From: Domibacillus antri
GTDB lineage: Bacteria > Bacillota > Bacilli > Bacillales > Domibacillaceae
Reading direction: 5' to 3'
DNA length: 64,000 nt
Assembly: GCF_001936625.1 (NCBI RefSeq)
Contig: NZ_MSDU01000022.1
Coordinates: 1 to 64,000, forward strand
Shown here: piece after piece, positions 1 to 8,008 of the stretch
How positions within the stretch are numbered: position 1 is the first letter of the stretch
How the letters are laid out: each line of letters begins with the position of its first letter
Program-made: the position numbers and the translations under genes
The notes under the pieces: model-generated
What the model was told of the DNA's origin: nothing
The model's input: the letters and a program-made list of their open reading frames with translations, nothing else
Database searches by the model: none

Positions 1-26
1 GGGTTTTCAAAGAACACAAAATAAAA

Positions 27-63
27 GCATGCCGCAGATCGGTTTCAGATCTGCGGCATTTTA
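27..63. terminator. Bidirectional stem-loop terminator
   Basis: An 11-bp perfect inverted repeat (ATGCCGCAGAT at 29-39, its complement at 49-59) has A-rich sequence before it and TTTTA after it. It probably ends a gene lying left of the window. Confidence 0.7.
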
Positions 64-98
64 GACGTAAATGCCGGTTTAAACAAAGCTCTCCTCAC

Positions 99-130
99 AA
101 AAAACCCTTGCTTTTATTGAGCAAGGGTTC
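99..130 (-). terminator. Terminator of the nitroreductase gene
   Basis: Read on the minus strand, a stem GAACCCTTGC / GCAAGGGTT is followed by a T run (the A run at 99-104 on the plus strand). It lies directly after the stop of the minus-strand nitroreductase. Confidence 0.8.
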
Positions 131-136
131 ATCCTC

Positions 137-751
137 TTATTTATATACTTTTACCCGGTTTTCAAGTGGTGAAAATTCTTTGTCCCCTGCCGGTGCAACA
201 GGTTTGCCAAACGGCATTTGCGCGATTAGTTTCCAATCACCCGGTACGTTCCATTCGGATGCCACTTTTTCGTCGATTAATGGGTTGTAGTGCTGAAGTG
301 TTGCGCCAAAGCCTTCTGCCTCAAGAGCTGTCCATACAGTGAACTGAAGAATACCTGACGCTTGCTCAGACCAGACAGGGAAATTGTCCGCATACAAAGC
401 GAATTGCTCCTGCAAGCCGCGGACGATGGATTGATCTTCAAAGAACAGCACAGTGCCGTAACCTGCTTTAAACAAATCCATTTTTTCCTGAGTAGAAGCA
501 AAGCTGTCAGCCGGTACAACAGCGCGAAGTGTCTCTGTTGTTAAATCCCATAGTTTATCGTGCTGTTCACCAAGAAGAATCACAACGCGGCCTGTTTGTG
601 AGTTGAATGCAGTTGGAATATGCTTAACAGCGAACTCTACAATTTCTTGAATTTTTTCATCGGATGCAACAAAATCTTTTGAAATCACATAATGAGAACG
701 GCGGTTTTCAACAGCTGTGTAGAAATCGGCTTTTGTTGAGATGTTAGACAT
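137..751 (-). CDS. Nitroreductase family protein (Frm2/HBN1-like)
   Basis: A 204-residue cytoplasmic FMN-dependent oxidoreductase. The N-terminal NRRSHY motif and the AFNSQTGRVVIL segment match the Frm2/HBN1-type branch of nitroreductases, which reduce nitro compounds and quinone-like electrophiles with NAD(P)H. The length is normal for that branch. It is transcribed away from a YodB/CatR-like regulator. Its promoter has TTGACT and TATATT hexamers 17 bp apart and a GTTAC-N5-GTAAC palindrome just after the -10. From this I infer repression by the neighbouring regulator and induction by quinones or diamide-like stress, as for YodB-controlled nitroreductases in B. subtilis. The physiological substrate cannot be read from sequence. 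Confidence 0.85.
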   Translation of the reverse strand: MSNISTKADFYTAVENRRSHYVISKDFVASDEKIQEIVEFAVKHIPTAFNSQTGRVVILLGEQHDKLWDLTTETLRAVVPADSFASTQEKMDLFKAGYGTVLFFEDQSIVRGLQEQFALYADNFPVWSEQASGILQFTVWTALEAEGFGATLQHYNPLIDEKVASEWNVPGDWKLIAQMPFGKPVAPAGDKEFSPLENRVKVYK

Positions 752-786
752 AACGATATGTACCTTCTTTCGATTTTTTGTATTTT

Positions 787-832
787 GTTACCTTTCGTAA
801 CTTAATATAAAAAAATTACATTATAAAGTCAA
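787..832 (-). promoter_or_regulatory. Nitroreductase promoter with GTTAC-N5-GTAAC operator
   Basis: On the minus strand the -35 is TTGACT (plus coordinates 827-832), the spacer is 17 bp and the -10 is TATATT (804-809). A palindrome GTTAC-N5-GTAAC occupies 787-801, starting two bases after the -10 and so covering the expected start of transcription. The same palindrome sits at the same distance from the -10 of catE (9686-9700). Confidence 0.8.
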
Positions 833-915
833 GTAACTTTATTTAAAAAAGTGAAAAGATATCATTTGTGGGTAAAATCATGTATAATAAAAGCAGTAAA
901 AGAGGTGAAGCGGAG

Positions 916-1233
916 ATGAATCTTTGTCCAAAAGTAGAAAAAGCGATGCAGCTGCTCGGCAAACGATGGACAGGCCTCGTTGTAAAACAGCTTCTTGACG
1001 GACCGCAGCGTTTTTCCGAAATTAAAGCCGGATTTCCAATCAGCGGAAAACTTTTGACTGAACGATTAAAAGAACTGGAAGATGAAGGAATTGTGACGCG
1101 CAAAGTGTATGCGGAAGTGCCGGTTCGGGTGGAATATACATTGACGGAAAAAGGCCGTGCACTGCAGTCTGTTATTGGTGCAATTGAGCATTGGGCCCAC
1201 GATTGGCTGGAAGTCGGGGAACACGCACAATAA
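916..1233 (+). CDS. YodB/CatR-like HxlR-family redox regulator
   Basis: A winged-helix transcription factor of the HxlR (MarR/DUF24) family, 105 residues from the ATG at 916, which has AGAGGTG upstream. Start codons further upstream lack a ribosome site. The N-terminus reads MNLCPK, so a cysteine sits at position 4, where YodB and CatR of B. subtilis carry the conserved redox-sensing Cys. The extra C-terminal cysteines of YodB are absent, which makes it more CatR-like. The recognition region (GPQRFSEI, ISGKLLTERLKELE) is typical. It is divergent from a nitroreductase. A shared palindrome at the nitroreductase and catE promoters suggests it represses both. Target assignment is inference; family assignment is firm. 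Confidence 0.88.
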   Translation: MNLCPKVEKAMQLLGKRWTGLVVKQLLDGPQRFSEIKAGFPISGKLLTERLKELEDEGIVTRKVYAEVPVRVEYTLTEKGRALQSVIGAIEHWAHDWLEVGEHAQ

Positions 1234-1311
1234 AATTAAGTCTTTCGTCTCGTTTGAGCAAGTACTCCCGCGGGAATGGGACATGTAATAGAAAAGTAAA
1301 GGAGAATTCTT

Positions 1312-1422
1312 ATGTCCCGGGAACAGGAAGCGTGCACACAAGGCGAACAGCAAGATACGGATCTTTCAGGTTTACTGAACTTAATTACCGAAAAATTAAC
1401 ACCGGTCATAAAACCGGAATAA
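1312..1422 (+). CDS. Small ORF, 36 residues, unknown
   Basis: An ATG with a strong AAAGGAG eight bases upstream opens a 36-residue acidic, soluble peptide with a Leu-rich middle (DLSGLLNLITEKLTP). A stem-loop terminator begins at its stop codon. Ribosome site plus terminator argue for a real translated gene. No family is recognised. It stands between the redox regulator and the Zur-boxed GTPase and may be cotranscribed with the regulator. Confidence 0.5.
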   Translation: MSREQEACTQGEQQDTDLSGLLNLITEKLTPVIKPE

Positions 1423-1451
1423 AGCGGGAGTGTCTCTCCTGCTTTTTATTT
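1421..1451 (+). terminator. Rho-independent terminator
   Basis: AGCGGGAG and CTCCTGCT form a stem with one G-U pair, followed by TTTTATTTT. It closes the regulator/small-ORF unit. Confidence 0.7.
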
Positions 1452-1502
1452 TGTTCCGATGGCAGGATGTTTACGGTAAAATAAAGAAAGAACAAGAGAT
1501 TT

Positions 1503-1523
1503 AAATCGTAATTATTTCGATTT
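1503..1523 (+). promoter_or_regulatory. Zur-like box
   Basis: TCGTAAT-T-ATTTCGA (1506-1520) with AAA and TTT flanks matches the 7-1-7 Zur operator known from Bacillus (TCGTAATNATTACGA) at all but one position. It lies immediately before the ribosome site of the CobW-like GTPase gene, so zinc-dependent repression is expected. Confidence 0.72.
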
Positions 1524-1539
1524 TGGAGGTTGTATTGAA

Positions 1540-2454
1540 ATGAAGACGGAATTATATATTATCGGCGGTTTTCTTGGAAGCGGGAAAACAACGCTTTTAC
1601 TGCAATTACTTGAAAAAGAAAAACAGGCAGGGAGGAAAGCGGCCGTTTTAATGAATGAAGCCGGTTCTTTGTCCGTTGATTCTGCGCTGCTCGGTGACGA
1701 TACAGCGGTGCGTGATATGCTGAACGGGTGTATTTGCTGTACGATAAAAGATGAAATTGAAGTGGAATTACTGACACTTTATAAAGAACATCGCCCGGAT
1801 GTGATCTACATTGAAACGACCGGCGCGGCCCATCCGATGGAGGTGCTTGATGCATGCACTTCGCCGGTCATCGCAATGCAGCTTGATGTAAAAGGCATTA
1901 TCACCCTTGTAGACTGCGCGCGCTGGATGGAACGGAACCGGCTGCCGATTGCCCACCGCAAATTAATGGAAGATCAAGCGCGCTGGAGTGATGTGACCGC
2001 TTTGACAAAAACAGACTTGGTATCAAGCGAAGCGCTCACGCAAGTAAAAGAAGAAATTTGGTCATTAAATGAAAAAGTGATCCTGCAGGAAATGGTCTTT
2101 GGAAAAGTGGACGTGGATATTATGTTTGGAGGCGGGAGCCGGTCAGAAGGCGGGCACCATGTTCATCATCATTTACATGTGCGGACATTTGCTTATGAAT
2201 TTACGAATCATGTTCCGCGAGCTGAATTTATAAAGTGGGTGGGGAGCCTGCCGGATTCGGTTTTGCGAATGAAAGGGTTTGTGAAATTTGAAGACTCCGG
2301 GGAGCGTCCGGAATTGTTTCAATACGCGTACGGCGTTCCCTTTTTCCAGCCGCATCCGCTGAAAAGGCCCGCAGTCGTCGTGCTGATTGGCGACGAACTT
2401 GATACAGAACAGCTGCTGAAAGGGCTTGAGCGTCTGGACGGGAAAATTTTTTAA
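1540..2454 (+). CDS. CobW/COG0523 GTPase, likely zinc metallochaperone
   Basis: A 304-residue G3E-family P-loop GTPase. Walker A is GSGKTT at residues 13-18, the metal-binding CxCC motif is at 64-67 (GCICC), and a TKTD base-recognition motif is near residue 165. A short His-rich insert (HHVHHHLH) near residue 207 could hold metal. The C-terminal CobW_C domain is present. Members of COG0523 load zinc into target enzymes under zinc starvation; B. subtilis ZagA (YciC) is larger and Zur-controlled. The Zur-like box just upstream supports a zinc role over a cobalt or nitrile-hydratase role. GGAGG precedes the ATG by 10 bases. It is monocistronic, closed by a terminator at 2484. Confidence 0.88.
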   Translation: MKTELYIIGGFLGSGKTTLLLQLLEKEKQAGRKAAVLMNEAGSLSVDSALLGDDTAVRDMLNGCICCTIKDEIEVELLTLYKEHRPDVIYIETTGAAHPMEVLDACTSPVIAMQLDVKGIITLVDCARWMERNRLPIAHRKLMEDQARWSDVTALTKTDLVSSEALTQVKEEIWSLNEKVILQEMVFGKVDVDIMFGGGSRSEGGHHVHHHLHVRTFAYEFTNHVPRAEFIKWVGSLPDSVLRMKGFVKFEDSGERPELFQYAYGVPFFQPHPLKRPAVVVLIGDELDTEQLLKGLERLDGKIF

Positions 2455-2483
2455 CGTGGCATAGAACCGTGGAAGCGGTACAG

Positions 2484-2522
2484 AAAACGAGCCGGACCGC
2501 ATTTGGCGGCCGGCTTGTTCCT
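2484..2522. terminator. Bidirectional terminator between convergent genes
   Basis: A long stem (AACGAGCCGG-CCGC against GCGG-CCGGCTTGTT) lies between the CobW-like gene and the convergent ydbP-like gene. Confidence 0.7.
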
Positions 2523-2523
2523 A

Positions 2524-2844
2524 TTATGCAGGAAGGCTTTGTAAGTAGTCGCGCACTTCTTCCGGTGATTTCGCATTGGCACTGTGCAAATGAGCCAGCT
2601 TTTCGCCGTCCTGGAACAACAATAGGCTTGGAATACCCATCACGCTGTATTTATCTGCAATCTCCGGGAAATCGTCGCGGTTGATCTCAAACCATTTGTA
2701 TTGTCCGTAGTCCGCGATAATGTCGTCAATAAACATATCCATACGCGTGCAGTCCGGGCACCAGCCGGCAAAAAATTTAATAATGACCGGTTCGCTGCTT
2801 GCAATAATTTCTTCAAATTGTTCGTTTGTTTTAATGGCTTCCAT
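2524..2844 (-). CDS. ydbP: Thioredoxin-like protein YdbP
   Basis: A 106-residue thioredoxin-fold protein with active-site motif WCPDC and the cis-Pro segment MGIPSLLLF. It closely resembles B. subtilis YdbP as I recall it, including length and the C-terminal HLHSANAKSPEEV segment. The chosen ATG at 2844 has AGAAAGGAAG upstream; a longer frame from 2871 has no ribosome site. It is cytoplasmic with no signal peptide. Its likely role is disulfide or bacillithiol-related redox exchange, but the partner is unknown. It stands alone, divergent from rodA. Confidence 0.88.
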   Translation of the reverse strand: MEAIKTNEQFEEIIASSEPVIIKFFAGWCPDCTRMDMFIDDIIADYGQYKWFEINRDDFPEIADKYSVMGIPSLLLFQDGEKLAHLHSANAKSPEEVRDYLQSLPA

Positions 2845-2935
2845 CTGAAAAACTTCCTTTCTATTATGCATTATGATTATTGTAGCATGCCGGTGTCGAT
2901 TCTAGGCAGTTTTTTGCTTTTGAACCGTTTGACTG

Positions 2936-2963
2936 TTGTACATCCCCGCAATAACGTTATAAT
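2936..2963 (+). promoter_or_regulatory. rodA promoter
   Basis: TTGTAC (2936-2941) and TATAAT (2958-2963) are separated by 16 bp, 37 bp before the rodA start codon. Confidence 0.6.
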
Positions 2964-3000
2964 AATAGTTGGTCTATTTCTAGTAGAAAGAGGAATTTAC

Positions 3001-4173
3001 ATGAATTCTCAACAACAGTCAAGCCGAATTGATTACGGGTTGATTTTAATATTGCTTATGTTATTCGTGGTCAGCTGCGCGGCCATTTACAGCGCACAGA
3101 CGACTGGACAATATAATACAAACTTTGTCATCCGGCAAATTGTCTGGTATGTAGTCGGTATTGGAATTATTGCGCTATTTATCCGCTTCGATTCAGATCA
3201 ATTTCACAGCTTGTCATGGTATTTATATGGCATTGGGATTTTCCTGCTGGTCTTTTTAATTATTGCGCCGTCGTCCATTGCGCCGACTATTAACGGGGCG
3301 AAAAGCTGGTATCGATTCCCAGGCATCGGGCAGATTCAGCCATCAGAGTTCTTTAAAGTGTTTCTCATCTTAACGCTGTCGCGTATTATGGTCAACCATC
3401 ATGTGAAAAATCCGATTAAAACGATTCAGAGTGATTTTATACTGCTCGTGAAGCTCGGTGCGACAACAGCTGTACCGCTTCTTCTGATTATGCAGCAGCC
3501 TGATCTCGGGACGTCACTTGTTCTCATTTCGATTTTGCTCGGAATGATTTTTGTATCCGGCATTACATGGCGCATTTTATTGCCTCTCTTTGGCAGCGCA
3601 GCGGCATTGATTACACTCATTTTTTATATGGTGCTCTGGCATCCGGCGATTCTGGAAAAATACCTCGGTGTAAAGCAGTATCAGTTCGGGCGTATTTATT
3701 CATGGCTTGATCCGTACAACTATGAAAACTCGACCGGTTTCCATTTAACGAGGTCACTTCTTGCCATCGGTTCCGGTCAGACGATGGGAAAAGGGTTCGG
3801 TTTCCGTGAAGTGTATTTGCCGGAAAGTCATACTGATTTTATTTTCAGTATCATCGGCGAAGAATACGGGTTCATCGGCGCTTCCATCGTTGTCAGCTTA
3901 TTTTTCGTGCTCATTTACCATATTACGAAGCTCGCTCTAACGACAAAAATTCCGTATTATTCGTATATGTGTGCCGGTGTGATCGCCATGATTACTTTTC
4001 ATGCGTTTCAAAATATCGGCATGACGATCGGTCTGCTGCCGATTACAGGTATTCCGCTGCCGTTTATCAGCTACGGAGGCAGTTCGCTTATGGGAAATAT
4101 GTTCGCACTTGCGCTCATTTTTTCCATTACATTTAATGAACGTCACTATATGTTTTCATCCGATCATTCGTAA
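3001..4173 (+). CDS. rodA: SEDS-family peptidoglycan polymerase RodA
   Basis: A 390-residue polytopic membrane protein of the FtsW/RodA/SpoVE (SEDS) family, which polymerises lipid II glycan strands with a partner class B PBP. The family segments NGAKSWYRFPGIGQIQPSEFFK, QQPDLGTS and the C-terminal GIPLPFISYGGSS are all present, and the length fits RodA. The ATG at 3001 follows AGAGG; the open frame extends 300 bp further upstream but has no ribosome site there and would include the promoter. It is monocistronic between a sigma-A-type promoter and a strong terminator. It could be one of several SEDS paralogues common in bacilli, so the RodA (elongation) role is probable rather than proven. Confidence 0.87.
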   Translation: MNSQQQSSRIDYGLILILLMLFVVSCAAIYSAQTTGQYNTNFVIRQIVWYVVGIGIIALFIRFDSDQFHSLSWYLYGIGIFLLVFLIIAPSSIAPTINGAKSWYRFPGIGQIQPSEFFKVFLILTLSRIMVNHHVKNPIKTIQSDFILLVKLGATTAVPLLLIMQQPDLGTSLVLISILLGMIFVSGITWRILLPLFGSAAALITLIFYMVLWHPAILEKYLGVKQYQFGRIYSWLDPYNYENSTGFHLTRSLLAIGSGQTMGKGFGFREVYLPESHTDFIFSIIGEEYGFIGASIVVSLFFVLIYHITKLALTTKIPYYSYMCAGVIAMITFHAFQNIGMTIGLLPITGIPLPFISYGGSSLMGNMFALALIFSITFNERHYMFSSDHS

Positions 4174-4199
4174 CCCGCCATCTGTGCGGGTTTTTTGTT
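4172..4199 (+). terminator. rodA terminator
   Basis: AACCCGC and GCGGGTT form a stem followed by TTTTTTG immediately after the rodA stop. Confidence 0.85.
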
Positions 4200-4309
4200 T
4201 TACGCGGCAAATCTGTGAGTAAGTGGAGGATATTGAGCAGCAGTTTTGATGGAGTTGGGGGAAGATTGTGCAAAATGCTGTCAGAGTGACGAAATCAATA
4301 TGAGTGTGA

Positions 4310-4350
4310 ACAACACGCCGGCCTATTCCGCAGCCGGCGTGTTGTTTTTA
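4310..4350. terminator. Bidirectional terminator
   Basis: A perfect 10-bp inverted repeat (AACACGCCGG, 4312-4321, and 4334-4343) has AACA before and TTTTT after. It ends the minus-strand VOC gene. The 110 bp between it and rodA hold no supported gene. Confidence 0.8.
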
Positions 4351-4758
4351 TCCTTTTGGAAAATCAAGATTCCAGATGACGCCGAATTTGTCCTGCACCT
4401 TCGCATATTTTGAATTCCAGAACGTATCCTGCAGTTCCATATGAGTGGTGCCGCCTTCTTTCAATACATCATAGACAGCTTGAATTTCATCGTCACTTTC
4501 AAATGTAACGGCAAGTGAGACGTTATTTCCGATATTCACAGGCTGACCTAAAAACGAATCTGACACCATAATCAAAAAGTCGCCTTTGCTGAAACGGGCG
4601 TGCATAATACGGTCTGCTGCTTCGGGAGGCGTTGGAAAATCGGCTTCTCCAAATTTTTTTACTTCTTGAATCTCAGCCCCAAACGCTTTCGCGTAGAAGT
4701 CAAGGGCTTCTTGGGCATTGCCGTCAAATGTTAAATAAGGCGTTGCTTGACCTTTCAA
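4348..4758 (-). CDS. VOC-family protein, PhnB-like
   Basis: A 136-residue single-domain glyoxalase/bleomycin-resistance-superfamily protein of the PhnB (3-demethylubiquinone-methyltransferase-like) type. The opening PYLTFDGNAQEALDFYAKAFG and the closing KFGVIWNLDFPKG are diagnostic. The start is taken as TTG at 4758 because GAGAGGAGTGA lies correctly before it; the longer frame from 4785 places the ATG before that ribosome site. Members are usually dimeric and cytoplasmic, and their substrates are mostly unknown. No operon partner is seen. Confidence 0.8.
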   Translation of the reverse strand: MKGQATPYLTFDGNAQEALDFYAKAFGAEIQEVKKFGEADFPTPPEAADRIMHARFSKGDFLIMVSDSFLGQPVNIGNNVSLAVTFESDDEIQAVYDVLKEGGTTHMELQDTFWNSKYAKVQDKFGVIWNLDFPKG

Positions 4759-4837
4759 CAAAATCACTCCTCTCAAGACATACATTCACTATAATGGACC
4801 TTTATTTCCTCCGTCAATTTTAGCTGAGAAAATCATT

Positions 4838-5026
4838 GTGAATCCTGCGCAGTCATTTGCACATTATTTCGTAAAATCCGGAAAAGCAGAAATGCTCAAC
4901 TTTTACGGGTGGATCTTTGTGTATCTTGGTTTTGCGGGGCTTACTACTTCAAATATGGATATTATCGTGTATTTCATTGCACAGAAGCAAAAAATTAAAG
5001 GTGTTCCGGATGGCGCGGTAAAATAA
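4838..5026 (+). CDS. Doubtful 62-codon ORF, possible gene remnant
   Basis: A GTG-initiated frame of 62 residues with one hydrophobic stretch (YGWIFVYLGFAGLTTS) and a charged C-terminus. No good ribosome site or promoter was found, and no family is recognised. It may be the end of a decayed membrane-protein gene or may not be coding. It is listed because it is the longest frame in the otherwise empty 4800-5188 interval. Confidence 0.2.
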   Translation: MNPAQSFAHYFVKSGKAEMLNFYGWIFVYLGFAGLTTSNMDIIVYFIAQKQKIKGVPDGAVK

Positions 5027-5188
5027 TTGTACAAGAGGGGTAATGGCGTAACAATTTATGTAGTAATGGAATAATATTCCGTTTGTGTGCTTTATGCTTC
5101 ATTTTTTCCGCAGGCGTAAAAAGGATGAGTGATCTCCTTCATGATCGGGAATACAGTATATTAATACGGTAAAGAAGGAGCTGCTGCT

Positions 5189-5908
5189 ATGAATATTACA
5201 GTTTGGAATGAATATCGGCATGAACAGAAAAATCCGGTTGCCGCTGACATATATCCGGATGGGATTCATCAAGTGATTGCTGGCTTTTTAAAAAGTGAAG
5301 GTGTATATGTAAAAACAGCGACATTGGATGAAGCAGAACACGGGCTGCCAGATGACGTGCTGAATAACACAGATGTATTAATCTGGTGGGGGCATGTTGC
5401 GCACGATGAAGTAGGCGATGAAATCACCGCCAAAGTGCAGCAGCGCGTGCTGGATGGGATGGGTCTGATTGTGCTCCATTCCGGTCATTTTTCAAAAATC
5501 TTCAAAACGTTAATGGGCACATCATGTGATTTAAAATGGCGTGAAGCGGGAGAAAAAGAACGTCTATGGGTCGTTGATCCGGCGCATCCTATTGCAGAAG
5601 GCATCGGTGAATACTTTGAACTTGAGCAGGAAGAAATGTACGGGGAGCACTTTAATATTCCGGCACCGGATGAATTGATTTTCATGAGCTGGTTTGAAGG
5701 CGGCGAAGTGTTTAGAAGCGGCGTGACGTATAAGCGCGGAATCGGCAAAATCTTTTATTTTCGGCCGGGGCATGAAACGCACCCTACTTATTATAACGTG
5801 AACGTACAAAAAGTGATTCAAAACGCAGTGAAATGGGCAGCGCCTGTAAAGCGGAAACGTCCTGTTTATGGATATGCAAAACCACTTGAAACGTTAAAAG
5901 GAGAATGA
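5189..5908 (+). CDS. ThuA-domain protein
   Basis: A 239-residue ThuA-like (trehalose-utilisation) protein with a class I glutamine-amidotransferase-like fold. Visible markers are the [14 protein letters not shown] strand-loop, [11 protein letters not shown] after it, and the C-terminal [29 protein letters not shown] precedes the ATG. It heads a tight four-gene unit: the next gene starts three bases after its stop, followed by a second dehydrogenase and an isomerase. ThuA proteins act with Gfo/Idh/MocA dehydrogenases in disaccharide or 3-keto-sugar catabolism. The substrate here cannot be fixed, and no sugar transporter is adjacent. Confidence 0.85.
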   Translation: MNITVWNEYRHEQKNPVAADIYPDGIHQVIAGFLKSEGVYVKTATLDEAEHGLPDDVLNNTDVLIWWGHVAHDEVGDEITAKVQQRVLDGMGLIVLHSGHFSKIFKTLMGTSCDLKWREAGEKERLWVVDPAHPIAEGIGEYFELEQEEMYGEHFNIPAPDELIFMSWFEGGEVFRSGVTYKRGIGKIFYFRPGHETHPTYYNVNVQKVIQNAVKWAAPVKRKRPVYGYAKPLETLKGE

Positions 5909-5911
5909 AGC

Positions 5912-6937
5912 ATGACAAACATTAAAGTAGGCGTTATTGGGTGCGGAAGCATTGCCAAGCATCGCCACATTCCGGAATATGCAATGAATGAAAATGTGGA
6001 AATCGCCGCGTTTTGTGATGTTGTGAAAGAGAGGGCGCAGGGATTTGCGGATCAGCATAACGCAAAAGCGTACGCTGATTACAAAGAACTGCTGAAAGAT
6101 GCAGAGATCGATGCCGTCAGCGTGTGCACGCCGAACTATCTTCATGCGCCGGTTTCCATCGCGGCTCTGGAATCGGGAAAGCATGTACTATGCGAAAAAC
6201 CGATGGCGACATCCGCTGAAGAAGCGGATGCGATGATCTCAGCTGCAAAAGCAAATGGTAAAAAGCTGATGATCGCCCACAATCAGCGTTTTGTTTCCTC
6301 ACATGCAAAAGCGCGCAGCATCATTGAAAGCGGCACGCTCGGCAAAATTTACAGCTTCCGCACAGCTTTTGGCCACGGCGGCCCGGAAAAGTGGAGTGCG
6401 GACGGTGAAAAAAGCTGGTTTTTTGATAAAGAGCGTGCATTTATCGGCGCGATGGGGGATCTTGGCGTTCATAAAACGGACTTGCTGCGCTTTTTGATCG
6501 ATGAAGAATTTGTGGAAGCGGCAGCATTTGTGGAAGAATCTGCCAAACAATACTCCACCGTGGATGACAGCGCTGTCTGCATTTTGAAATCGGAAAGCGG
6601 CATCATTGGTACGCTGGCCGCAAGCTGGGCATACAACGGAGGAGAAGACAACTCCACAGTCTTTTATGCGGAAAACGGGATGATGCGTCTTGAAGATGAC
6701 CCGGACTATTCGTTGATCATTCATTATAAAAATGGCAATAACGAGCGCCACAGCCTCGGTGCGATTCAGTCGAATGAAGAAGGAAAGCAGACGAATACGC
6801 ATGTGATTGAACAGTTCATTCACAGTATTTTGGAAAACAGCGAGCCGCCGGTGAACGGCGAAGAAGGGAAAAAATCATTGGCCGTCATTTTAGCGGCGCT
6901 TGAATCCAGTGAGAAAAAACAAATTGTTCGTATTTAA
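5912..6937 (+). CDS. Gfo/Idh/MocA-family oxidoreductase (first copy)
   Basis: A 341-residue NAD(P)-dependent sugar dehydrogenase. The Rossmann motif GVIGCGSIAKHRHIP is at the N-terminus and the catalytic-lysine motif CEKPMA near residue 93; a C-terminal beta-sheet substrate domain follows. It lies second in the ThuA operon, three bases after thuA. A paralogue follows directly, so the two may oxidise and reduce different positions of one sugar, as proposed for ThuB-like pairs. Substrate unknown. Confidence 0.86.
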   Translation: MTNIKVGVIGCGSIAKHRHIPEYAMNENVEIAAFCDVVKERAQGFADQHNAKAYADYKELLKDAEIDAVSVCTPNYLHAPVSIAALESGKHVLCEKPMATSAEEADAMISAAKANGKKLMIAHNQRFVSSHAKARSIIESGTLGKIYSFRTAFGHGGPEKWSADGEKSWFFDKERAFIGAMGDLGVHKTDLLRFLIDEEFVEAAAFVEESAKQYSTVDDSAVCILKSESGIIGTLAASWAYNGGEDNSTVFYAENGMMRLEDDPDYSLIIHYKNGNNERHSLGAIQSNEEGKQTNTHVIEQFIHSILENSEPPVNGEEGKKSLAVILAALESSEKKQIVRI

Positions 6938-6952
6938 CCAGAGGTGAAAAAC

Positions 6953-7993
6953 ATGACCAAATTGAAAATCGGCATTTTAGGAGCCGGAGGAATCGCGACC
7001 GGCCGGCATATTCCGGCATTTCAGCAAGTGGAAGAAGCATCGTTCACAGCCGTAATGGATGTGAACGAGGATCGTGCCCGCGAAGTGGCGCACAAATTCG
7101 GCATCGGGCACGTATGCACAAATCTGGATGATATGCTCGGAAAGATTGATGCACTGCTTATTACAACACCGAATAAATTTCATGCGCCGGCTGCGATTCA
7201 GGCGTTAAATGCCGGTGTTCATGTCATGTGTGAAAAACCGATGGCGCTGAATACAAAAGAATGTGAAGACATGATTACGGCAGCTGAGAAATCCGGTAAA
7301 ATGCTCACGATTGCCTATCACTATCGGTTTATGAAAGAAGCCCGCGCGGCGAAACGAATCATGGACAGCGGAGAAATTGGCGAGCCGCTCGTTATTCGGG
7401 TGAAGGCGATGCGCCGCCGGAAAGTGCCGGGCTGGGGTGTATTTACTAGCCGTGATTTGCAGGGCGGCGGTGCATTAATTGACTACGGCTGCCACTTGCT
7501 TGATCTGGCGCTTTGGCTTACCGGCAGTTCAAAGCCGACTGAAGTCAGCGGCACGACGTATAATCATTTGAGTATGCAAAAGGAACAAGTCAATGAATGG
7601 GGCACCATTAACCCGGCCACATTTGAAGTAGAAGACCATGCGGCGGCTTTTATACGCCTTGAAAGCGGCGCGGTCGTGATGCTCGAAACATCATGGGCGG
7701 CGAACATTCCCGAAGACGAGGGAGCGATCAGCATTTCCGGGACAAAAGGCGGACTTGAGGTGTTTCCGCTCCGGATAAACAAATCGGAGCACGGCATGCT
7801 TTTCAACTCGGATGTAACGTGGATACCGGAAGAAAAGTCATTTGAGTTGCTGCAGGCGGAGCATTTTGTCCAGTGCTGCCGGGGTGAAAGTGTACCGCTG
7901 GTAAACCCGTATGAGTCGATGTTTGTTTCAAGCATCATAGAATCTATTTATGAAAGTGCAAAAACGGGAAGTAGCGTTCAAATAAAGCGTTAG
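6953..7993 (+). CDS. Gfo/Idh/MocA-family oxidoreductase (second copy)
   Basis: A 346-residue paralogue of the preceding gene, with GILGAGGIATGRHIP (nucleotide binding) and CEKPMALNTKE (catalytic Lys). The chosen ATG at 6953 has AGAGGTG upstream; the GTG at 6944 lies inside that ribosome site. The substrate-domain segment DYGCHLLDLALWL, typical of the family, is present. It is third in the operon, with the isomerase gene 15 bp downstream. Confidence 0.86.
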   Translation: MTKLKIGILGAGGIATGRHIPAFQQVEEASFTAVMDVNEDRAREVAHKFGIGHVCTNLDDMLGKIDALLITTPNKFHAPAAIQALNAGVHVMCEKPMALNTKECEDMITAAEKSGKMLTIAYHYRFMKEARAAKRIMDSGEIGEPLVIRVKAMRRRKVPGWGVFTSRDLQGGGALIDYGCHLLDLALWLTGSSKPTEVSGTTYNHLSMQKEQVNEWGTINPATFEVEDHAAAFIRLESGAVVMLETSWAANIPEDEGAISISGTKGGLEVFPLRINKSEHGMLFNSDVTWIPEEKSFELLQAEHFVQCCRGESVPLVNPYESMFVSSIIESIYESAKTGSSVQIKR

Positions 7994-8008
7994 AAGGAGC
8001 GGGTCAAA

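Noticed and set aside
2701-3000. N-terminal extension of rodA upstream of 3001
   Set aside because: It would contain the promoter and the divergent ydbP start region. The ATG at 3001 has a good ribosome site and fits family length.
4210-4410. 56-codon frame over the 4310 terminator
   Set aside because: It runs through a perfect bidirectional terminator and into the antisense of the VOC gene, so it is a shadow frame.
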